Part shown: one piece after another, positions 7,941 through 13,781 of the stretch
Numbering within the stretch: position 1 is the first letter of the stretch
How the letters are laid out: every line of letters begins with the position of its first letter
NCBI GenBank assembly: GCA_037131655.1
Contig: JBAXQP010000037.1
Location: forward strand, 1-13,781
Direction of reading: 5' to 3'
Origin: a bacterium
GTDB lineage: Bacteria; Armatimonadota; Fimbriimonadia; Fimbriimonadales; JBAXQP01
DNA length: 13,781 nucleotides
Position numbers and translations under genes: made by a program
The notes under the pieces: generated by a model
Told to the model about the DNA's origin: nothing
Seen by the model: only the letters and a program-made list of their open reading frames with translations
Database searches by the model: none

Positions 7941-9860
7941 ATGAATGAAGATCAGGAGCTAGAGCAGCCGATTGAGAGCAAGCAGGTTTTTTATTTAAGA
8001 GCGCTTGTTATCGGGGTATTGCTGATCCCATTTAATTGCTACTGGCTTGCTGCGGCAGAGCTTCGCTGGTATGTGATGCTTACGCTTAACCCCCTCTTTA
8101 TTACCCCGATTTTCTACCTGTTCATTCTTGCCCTTGCCAATATGGCGCTCCGGCGGTTTCTGCCTAAGTATGTCTTGAAGCCTGCGGAGTTAGTAATTAT
8201 CTATGTGATGCTGGTAGTATCCTGTACTCTCTGCACCCAGGACTATTTACGCAACCTAGTCCAAGCCATCCCTTTCCCCCGTTGGTTTGCTACTGCGGAA
8301 AATCGGTGGGAGACTGATATGTTTCACCACTTGCCGCAATGGCTGTTGGTGTGGGACAAGAAGCTTCTCGAAGGCTATTTCCGGGGCGACAGTTCACTCA
8401 CCCCCTCTGTCATTCGAATGTGGTTCTTGCCGCTTGCATTCTGGTCGATCTTCATCATAACTTGCGGCTGGATTATGCTTTGCATGAGCACTCTGCTCAG
8501 GAAATCCTGGTCAGACTACACTAAACTTTCTTATCCTATTGTTCGTCTTCCGTTTGCTTTGACTGAAAACCCACATCCTGGGGCGGCGCTTCGTTCGCCT
8601 ATCCTTTGGGCCGGATTTGCACTTGCGGCTGGGATTAGCGCTAATAACCAACTTCATCAGTGGTTTCCGATGATTAGGGAGATACAAGTACGGGCGCAGC
8701 CGATCGGCTTTTCTAACCCTCCTTTAAGCGCATTAGGCGGGGCAGCGCTGACACTTTATCCCTTCTCAATCGGACTCGCCTTCCTGCTCCCTCTCGATGT
8801 TTCATTCTCCTGTTGGTTCTTCTTCTTGCTTTTCAGACTGCAAGCCCTTGTAGGCTATCAGATGGGTTATGGCAACGTGCAGGACTTTCCTTATGTGCAT
8901 GAGCAAGCGATTGGGGGGTGGACTGCCTTTGGGCTTTTATTGCTTTACAGCAGTCGTAATCATCTGAAAGAAGCTGTCCGCGTTGCCCTCAGGCCTGATG
9001 GCTCAGATAAAGATGAACCGATGTCCTATCGGATTGCCTTTTGGGGGCTATTGATTGGATGCGCTATATTCTTCGTCTTTTGGTTAGAAGCAGGGATGAG
9101 CCCCGGTTGGGTCTTATTTAGTTTGGGTGCCTATATGCTGACTTCGATAGTCATTACAAGAATTCGAGCAGAGGCCGGTGGGCAACATACTTTTGCAGAT
9201 TTAGAGCCGGCCGGGTTTATGCGTTTATTTGATTCGAATACCGTTGGCTCCAATAACCTTGCTGCTGGCGCCCTTAATCATTGGTATTGGCGTTATAACC
9301 GGAGCCACATGATGCCCAATCAGTTGGAGGGCTTTAAGTTGGGCCAGGATAATAAGATGAACCTGCGCTCCCTGGTGCTCCCCATCATGATTGCTATGGT
9401 GGTGGCGACTATCTTTGGGATGTGGGCGTATCTGTATGTCTCCTATACCGAAGGCGCTTCCGCCCGATGCTTAGGTTTTACAACGGGCGCAGGTAATGAA
9501 GCATTCGGCCCCTTAGGCTCCGCGCTTAAAGATGGGTATAAGACAGAAGCAGGGAAGTGGGGGGTAGTCGCCAGTGCAGCCTTATTTGTCGGGTTCCTCT
9601 CCTATATGCGTGCTAGCTACAGCAGTTTCCCGTTCCACCCATTAGGTTATTGTATTGCCCCCGGCCTCGTCTGGCATTGGATGCCTTTCTTCGTTGCATG
9701 GGTCATCAAATTCACGATCCTACGCTACGGAGGCCTCCGCACTTATCGCCAAGTGCTTCCCTTCTTCCTGGGTTTAATCCTTGGTGATTACGTTGCCGCA
9801 GCCCTCTGGTCACTAATCGGCGTAATCTTTCACATGCCCGCCTATCAGGCGTTTCATTAA
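7941..9860 (+). CDS. DUF6785/DUF6784 family multi-pass membrane protein, paralog 5 of 5 (putative transporter)
   Basis: This 639-residue protein starts at ATG 7941, 4 nt after the paralog 4 stop, which implies translational coupling because no independent ribosome site is visible. It has the same membrane layout and the landmarks KLSYPIVRLP, SFSCWFFF, RAEAGGQH, RSHMMPNQLEGFK, FPFHPLGY and PFFLGLILGDY. It differs from the other copies in LEGFKLGQDN, where the others have MEAFKxAK(D/E) or a close variant. It shares with paralog 2 the RWFAT and WDKKLLEG segments and a Cys in the variable loop (about residue 510), so these two may be closest relatives. Its codons look somewhat richer in C and G at third positions than those of paralogs 1-4. 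It is the last gene on this strand before the convergent oxidase and its terminator. Confidence 0.84.
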   Translation: MNEDQELEQPIESKQVFYLRALVIGVLLIPFNCYWLAAAELRWYVMLTLNPLFITPIFYLFILALANMALRRFLPKYVLKPAELVIIYVMLVVSCTLCTQDYLRNLVQAIPFPRWFATAENRWETDMFHHLPQWLLVWDKKLLEGYFRGDSSLTPSVIRMWFLPLAFWSIFIITCGWIMLCMSTLLRKSWSDYTKLSYPIVRLPFALTENPHPGAALRSPILWAGFALAAGISANNQLHQWFPMIREIQVRAQPIGFSNPPLSALGGAALTLYPFSIGLAFLLPLDVSFSCWFFFLLFRLQALVGYQMGYGNVQDFPYVHEQAIGGWTAFGLLLLYSSRNHLKEAVRVALRPDGSDKDEPMSYRIAFWGLLIGCAIFFVFWLEAGMSPGWVLFSLGAYMLTSIVITRIRAEAGGQHTFADLEPAGFMRLFDSNTVGSNNLAAGALNHWYWRYNRSHMMPNQLEGFKLGQDNKMNLRSLVLPIMIAMVVATIFGMWAYLYVSYTEGASARCLGFTTGAGNEAFGPLGSALKDGYKTEAGKWGVVASAALFVGFLSYMRASYSSFPFHPLGYCIAPGLVWHWMPFFVAWVIKFTILRYGGLRTYRQVLPFFLGLILGDYVAAALWSLIGVIFHMPAYQAFH

Positions 9861-9876
9861 TCATTTATAAAAAAAT

Positions 9877-9916
9877 AGGGCCTCGGGGGTAGAGATTAAC
9901 TCACCCCCGAGGCCCT
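9877..9916 (-). terminator. Intrinsic terminator for the multicopper oxidase gene, between convergent genes
   Basis: AGGGCCTCGGGGGT (9877-9890) and ACCCCCGAGGCCCT (9903-9916) form a perfect 14-bp stem with a 12-nt loop. On the minus strand the stem is followed by a run of seven T (the A-run at 9869-9875), as expected for an intrinsic terminator. It begins 12 nt after the oxidase stop codon. On the plus strand the stem is followed by GTGTGTT, a poor U-tract, so termination of the membrane-protein message here is possible but weaker. Confidence 0.85.
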
Positions 9917-9928
9917 GTGTGTTAGTGG

Positions 9929-12900
9929 TTACGGTGTGGTTATGCTGATAGTCACCCAAGCGGACGTGCCGCCAAGGTTGAATGCACGGACTCTGAGATA
10001 GAAGGTCGTGCCGCGAGCCACATTCCCCGTTCTGTACGTGATCGCGTTCGCGCCCAGCGTGGCAGTGCCCCCGATGGGAACGAAGTTCGGGTCGAGACTA
10101 TACTGAACGGTGTAACCGGTATTGTTGGTGGCCACGTCTGTCCAGTTCAGCGTGATCCTAGCGTTGGTATTGTTTCGTATCGCAGCTGTAACAGTTACGT
10201 TCGTCGGCGCAGCCGGAAGGCTGGGTACGACCACCGTTGCTGTGTTGGTATAAGCCGATGAGATAGCACCGGCTACAGCCATAACACGATAGGCGTAGGT
10301 ATTGCCAGCTGCTACAGTCGTGTCGACATAGGTAACACCGCCTGTGCCGTTCCGCGGACCTCGCGCTGCAATCTGGCTGAATGCCCCCCCGTTAACAGAT
10401 CGCTCCATGATGAAGCCCGTTTCGATGGTGGAGTTATCTCTAAAGGTCAAACTTACCTGTGTGACTGCATTAAGTGTAGCAACCAGGTTGGTCGGGGCTA
10501 GAAGGATCACAGATACGCTGGCTGTGTTGGAATAAGCCGATGACAAAGCACCGGCTACAGCCTTAACACGGTAAGCGTAGGTATTGCCAACTGCTACAGT
10601 CGTGTCGAGATAGGTAACATTGCCTGTGCCAGCGTTTGCAGCCAGCGCAACGAGTTGAACAAATGCCCCCCCGTTAACAGATCGCTCCATGATGAAGACC
10701 GTTTCGATGTTGGAGTTATCTCTGAAGGTCAAGCTTACCTGCGAGCCTGCATTAAGTGTAGCAACCAGGTTGCTCGGCGCCACCGGTAGTCGAAGTACCA
10801 CAGTCACCGTGTTCGAGTAAGCCGATGAAAGGGTTCCGTTCTTGGCATAAACACGGTAGGCATAGCTATTACCTGCGACCACGGTTGTGTCGAGATACGT
10901 GACGTTGCCGGTGCCTGTAAGTGGCCCTGGCGCTGCCAGTTGGGCAAATGCCCCACCGTTCACGGAGCGTTCGATCACGAAGCCCGTCTCGTTGGTGGCA
11001 TTATCCATCCAAGTGAGTTGGATCTGCGGTCCTGCCTGAAGAACGGCAGCCAGATTTGTCGGCGCCGCCGGCGGTGTGGGGACGGGCGTCAGGATCGACG
11101 AAGTGTTAGACCAGGCGGAGTAGCTGATTGTGTTCTCAGCGCGGAGCCTGTAGTAGTAAGTGATTCCCAGTTCTACGGTGGTGTCCACAAACGCCGTCGC
11201 AGCCGGATCGGCCACGCTGAACTCCGCTACTCCCAGAGTGAAGTCAGCGTCAGTTGCTCGCTGGATCAGCAGGTTAGTAGCTGCGGGAACCGTGGAGTTG
11301 TTCGTCCACGCCAAGTCCACCGAGCCACCCCAGACGGCTGTCAGACTCGACGGGACGGCAGGCGAGACCAGGAAGTCAATCGGCCGCATCATCTCCATTT
11401 CCTCGTGGCTGAGGACGTGGCAGTGAAGCATGTACTCCCAGCCGTAGTTGTAGGGCGCGTTGCTGATGATCACCGGGCCATTCCCTGTGACAGGGTCCCA
11501 ACTCTGCCAAGTCGCGCCCACCGGCATCGTTGGATCAAGTAAACGGACACTATCAGGAATCTTGAAGGGGATGTCAGGAGCATACGGTCGCATCGCAACT
11601 ATCGTGTCTTCAAGCGGGCTGACTCTGATAGTTTCCTTCCAGCCAAGCTCGTTGGCGTCCGGCAGTCTGATCGCGCCGTCCCATCCGACACGGTTGACCA
11701 ATTGAACGTTAAATAGGTGGAAGTGGATGGGATGGGTGTCCACGCCGTTGTGCGTGAATTTCCATATCTGGGTACCATCACCAAGAACGGGTGTTAACAG
11801 AGTCGCCGTCGTGTTGTTCACGAGAATCTCAGTGGACGGGTCCATGTAGGCCAACGGGCTGAAGGCCTGTGTCAGAGCATTGGTCCCAGGGACTTCGGTG
11901 CCCAGCTTGCCACTCATCCGTCCCCACTGGTCGTATACCCCACCCATCTCGTCATGGAGGGCTTTCCGGGCCATTGGGATTGAGAGCCGCGTGCCGTCGA
12001 GAGTCTCGAAGGGCAGTGAGGTGGTGGATATCCCGGAGTAGCCCCACCATGGCGAAGCTGCCGGAAAGAGTTTGTCGGGGTTTTTCCCGATCGGCCTTGT
12101 ATAGGCCGAATCGTAGGCCGACTGCCCTACGAGTATCGGATCCTGTGCCCGCTCAAACACACCAGGATGCCCCGTCGCCGAGGCCCACTCGGTCTCAAGC
12201 GCGGTCTGACCGAGCCATGGGTCGACCACAGCGTCGGCGCGGACAATGATCTGCATGACCGTGCGCACGTTGGGACCGAAGCCCGGCAGAGTCGGCCAAT
12301 GGCTGCCTGTATCGCGCATGTCGGGCATGCCGGTGTAGTAATCCTGGCGAGGGTCGAGCGCAGGGAACGCCACTGGAGCGTCGTTGTAGAGAATCAGGGT
12401 CTTGCCGGCATAGCCGGAGAAGTCAACAATGACGTCAGCGCGTTCCGCACACCCCAGGAGGAGTGAATGATCGATGACGTTGCCCATGTTGAATGTCGTC
12501 TGGTCCCAGTTCCAGGTAATCGGCCGGGCGGGAATCACCGCAGGCGCGGGAAGGAAGCCTCCCTCGGTGCCGATCTGGATCCAGTCGGGACCTTTCAGAG
12601 CAGGATCAGGCACGCCGCCTTCTCTTCCGTCCATCGGCCAGTCGACAGGTAAGCTCCCGTCATTGCATGCCGGCACCATTTTGACCTCGGTCAACGGCGA
12701 CGATCGCTGAGGGTCCGGAACCGATACAGCCGGGTCGGCAACGTAGAACTGCAAGTTGAAGAATCTGTCGTTCGCCGCGTTTAGGATTCGGAAGCGGTAG
12801 GCCTTCGGATCCACAGTGAGCGTGGGATAGGCCGTTCCGTTGACGAGCGGGGTGTCGTTATAATGCTCCATCCCTACGGATGGGTCAGGCACGCCAGGCA

Positions 12901-13781
12901 TGTACTTCGGCTCCCAAGGGCGCGTCGCAGGGCCGTCACTAAGGTACGGCACTCCGTTGGGATCGATATCGCCCGCGAACCAGGAATCGTAGTATGGGTT
13001 CGGCACTGGCCCGTGCTGGATATCCGTCACCGGTGGCCAGAACCAGGGACCATAATGCCAGCGGCCCATGGGAGCCATGCCGGAGAGGTCAGCCGGGTTT
13101 TGCGCCGGCATGTAAACGTGAGGGACCCAGAGGTCGCCGGTCTTGAAGTCGGGATAGCCGTTCCCGTCTCCATCAGCGCCGGTACCCCAGCGCCAGGTTG
13201 GATCGGTATCGCCGATTGTGGCGGCGTCCACGAATGTCTTGTCCTGGATGATCAACGGAATTTGCTCTGCCGGAATGTAGTTGCCGGCGACCAGCGCATC
13301 CTCTACTGGATCCTGAATCACATAGCCCGCTGCCTCGCCGACATAAACGTTGAGTCGGGTGATTCCATACACGTGGTCGTGGAAGAACATCAGACGGGAA
13401 CTCTGCTGGTTAGTCCAATAGAAGGTCATGCCACCGGGACCGGGATCGGGCATATCCGGCACGTTGGTCACGCTGACGCCCTTGGGATAGACGGTGCTCT
13501 CACCTGCGGGAGTCGTCCACTGGTGGGGAGTCCCATCGCTGATCCACGGGGTGGCTCCGCCGTGAAGGTGCAGCGTCGCGCGGTTCTGCTTGTACGGGCT
13601 GACGCCATCAGGTCCGACGCCCGCGCCCATCGCCGTGGTGTCGGTGGGGATGAAGAGGTCACCACCCGCGTCGATTGGAAGCTGGTTGACGAACTTGACG
13701 CGCGTCGGTCGGTCCCTCTCGGCGAGGATGGTCGGGCCGAGGTAGCTGGGCGGGGTGACCTGTCCGCCGGAGGAGTTGAGT
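9929..13781 (-). CDS. Large multicopper oxidase with five C-terminal fibronectin type III domains (5' end beyond window)
   Basis: The reading frame is open to the right edge and gives 1283 codons. Cupredoxin sequence (GPTILAERDRP, VKFVNQLP) lies upstream of the internal ATG at 13630, so that ATG is not the true start and any signal peptide lies outside the window. All copper motifs occur in order: HLHGG (13556-13570), HDH (13373-13381), HPIHFH (11717-11734) and HCHVLSHEEMEM (11390-11425), which ends in the type 1 axial Met. The family couples one-electron oxidation of a substrate, organic or metal such as Cu(I), Fe(II) or Mn(II), to reduction of O2 to water, usually outside the cytoplasm. About 550 residues separate HDH from HPIHFH, far more than the about 265 of CotA, resembling the large MofA/OmpB-type oxidases; this comparison is from memory. 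Residues from about 806 on are five fibronectin type III domains. The gene is more GC-rich than the neighbouring array. Confidence 0.88.
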   Translation of the reverse strand, partial: LNSSGGQVTPPSYLGPTILAERDRPTRVKFVNQLPIDAGGDLFIPTDTTAMGAGVGPDGVSPYKQNRATLHLHGGATPWISDGTPHQWTTPAGESTVYPKGVSVTNVPDMPDPGPGGMTFYWTNQQSSRLMFFHDHVYGITRLNVYVGEAAGYVIQDPVEDALVAGNYIPAEQIPLIIQDKTFVDAATIGDTDPTWRWGTGADGDGNGYPDFKTGDLWVPHVYMPAQNPADLSGMAPMGRWHYGPWFWPPVTDIQHGPVPNPYYDSWFAGDIDPNGVPYLSDGPATRPWEPKYMPGVPDPSVGMEHYNDTPLVNGTAYPTLTVDPKAYRFRILNAANDRFFNLQFYVADPAVSVPDPQRSSPLTEVKMVPACNDGSLPVDWPMDGREGGVPDPALKGPDWIQIGTEGGFLPAPAVIPARPITWNWDQTTFNMGNVIDHSLLLGCAERADVIVDFSGYAGKTLILYNDAPVAFPALDPRQDYYTGMPDMRDTGSHWPTLPGFGPNVRTVMQIIVRADAVVDPWLGQTALETEWASATGHPGVFERAQDPILVGQSAYDSAYTRPIGKNPDKLFPAASPWWGYSGISTTSLPFETLDGTRLSIPMARKALHDEMGGVYDQWGRMSGKLGTEVPGTNALTQAFSPLAYMDPSTEILVNNTTATLLTPVLGDGTQIWKFTHNGVDTHPIHFHLFNVQLVNRVGWDGAIRLPDANELGWKETIRVSPLEDTIVAMRPYAPDIPFKIPDSVRLLDPTMPVGATWQSWDPVTGNGPVIISNAPYNYGWEYMLHCHVLSHEEMEMMRPIDFLVSPAVPSSLTAVWGGSVDLAWTNNSTVPAATNLLIQRATDADFTLGVAEFSVADPAATAFVDTTVELGITYYYRLRAENTISYSAWSNTSSILTPVPTPPAAPTNLAAVLQAGPQIQLTWMDNATNETGFVIERSVNGGAFAQLAAPGPLTGTGNVTYLDTTVVAGNSYAYRVYAKNGTLSSAYSNTVTVVLRLPVAPSNLVATLNAGSQVSLTFRDNSNIETVFIMERSVNGGAFVQLVALAANAGTGNVTYLDTTVAVGNTYAYRVKAVAGALSSAYSNTASVSVILLAPTNLVATLNAVTQVSLTFRDNSTIETGFIMERSVNGGAFSQIAARGPRNGTGGVTYVDTTVAAGNTYAYRVMAVAGAISSAYTNTATVVVPSLPAAPTNVTVTAAIRNNTNARITLNWTDVATNNTGYTVQYSLDPNFVPIGGTATLGANAITYRTGNVARGTTFYLRVRAFNLGGTSAWVTISITTP
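9932..11363 (-). repeat. Five tandem fibronectin type III domains encoded at the oxidase C-terminus
   Basis: In protein order the domains lie approximately at 11085-11363, 10795-11083, 10505-10791, 10224-10504 and 9932-10220. Each begins with a Pro-rich APTNL-like strand. Domains 2-4 carry DN.(T/S)(N/I)ET, (I/M)ERSVNGGAF, the T(Y)(L/V)DTTV strand and the YAYRV strand with a terminal SSAYSNT-like turn. Domain 1 is divergent, with TYYYRLRAEN and SAWSNT. Domain 5 has NNTGYTVQYS and TFYLRVRAFN. They probably act as spacers or surface/carbohydrate-contacting modules for a secreted or cell-wall enzyme; no anchor motif follows them. Confidence 0.8.
10224..10791 (-). repeat. Near-identical tandem DNA copies within fibronectin domains 3 and 4
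   Basis: The DNA encoding domain 4 (about 10224-10504) and domain 3 (about 10505-10791) matches at an offset of 282 bp, including an identical stretch of more than 30 bases starting at ATGCCCCCCC 10381 and at 10663. A more diverged third copy (domain 2) continues to about 11075, offset a further 285 bp. The period equals one domain, so this is a recent in-frame internal duplication. Confidence 0.75.

Noticed and set aside
10224..11075. Regularly spaced repeats as a CRISPR-like array
   Set aside because: The period is 282-285 bp, in frame, and encodes fibronectin domains. There are no short repeats with unique spacers.
10940..11542. Plus-strand open frame of about 200 codons opposite the oxidase
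   Set aside because: It is antisense to well-supported oxidase and fibronectin sequence, has a low-complexity Arg/Val-rich composition, and no recognisable domain. It is a by-product of the GC-rich opposite strand.
11869..12249. Plus-strand open frame of about 126 codons
   Set aside because: It is antisense to the oxidase core, is Arg/Pro/Ser-rich, and has no ribosome site or family resemblance.
13468..13665. ATG at 13630 as the start of the oxidase, and a 65-codon frame nearby on the same strand
   Set aside because: The oxidase frame continues open to the edge and encodes cupredoxin-like sequence upstream of 13630. The 65-codon frame is out of frame with the HLHGG motif.
86..13781. A joint copper uptake and oxidase system formed by the array and the multicopper oxidase
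   Set aside because: The genes are convergent with a strong terminator between them, differ in base composition, and the membrane proteins show no recognised copper-binding motifs such as Met/His clusters or CxxC.

Overview
The window holds two blocks. Positions 86-9860 carry five consecutive, same-strand genes (about 639-650 codons each) that are clear paralogs of one multi-pass membrane protein family. I recognise it as the DUF6785 (N-terminal/central) plus DUF6784 (C-terminal) architecture, which is uncharacterised and looks like a secondary transporter. Positions 9929-13781 carry, on the opposite strand and convergent with the array, most of a large multicopper oxidase with five C-terminal fibronectin type III domains. 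Its N-terminus lies beyond the right edge. A strong hairpin terminator sits between the blocks at 9877-9916. The extreme left edge holds the last 20 codons of an unidentified gene.

The five paralogs are packed like an operon. Gaps are about 4 nt (or 22 nt if a later start is used) between 1 and 2, 84 nt between 2 and 3, 11 nt between 3 and 4, and 4 nt between 4 and 5. The 84-nt gap is the only appreciable non-coding space and contains a small palindromic element that looks like a dispersed repeat. All five proteins keep the same landmarks in the same order: an RAx(L/I)(I/L)G first membrane segment, Lys-Leu-(S/T)-Tyr-Pro-x-Val-Arg-Leu-Pro, GSD..EP.SYR, ITR(I/V)RAEAG..H, (S)(H/N)MMP, PF(H/N)PLG and PFF(L/I)GL(I/V)LGD. 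None is frameshifted or truncated, so all five appear to be under selection. They differ at a few otherwise conserved residues and in one exposed loop, which suggests either different substrates or distinct subunits of one complex.

The multicopper oxidase has all four copper-ligand motifs in the correct order (HLHGG, HDH, HPIHFH, HCHxxxHxxxxM). It has an unusually long stretch between the second and third motifs, as in the large MofA/OmpB-like oxidases. It is visibly more GC-rich than the membrane-protein array, which suggests a different history. Nothing links the two blocks functionally except adjacency.

The organism is a bacterium, but the sequence does not fix its phylum. DUF6785/DUF6784 proteins are, from memory, common in Armatimonadota, Planctomycetota, Verrucomicrobiota and related uncultured lineages, so one of these is a reasonable guess. 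I saw no tRNA, rRNA, CRISPR array, transposase or phage gene.
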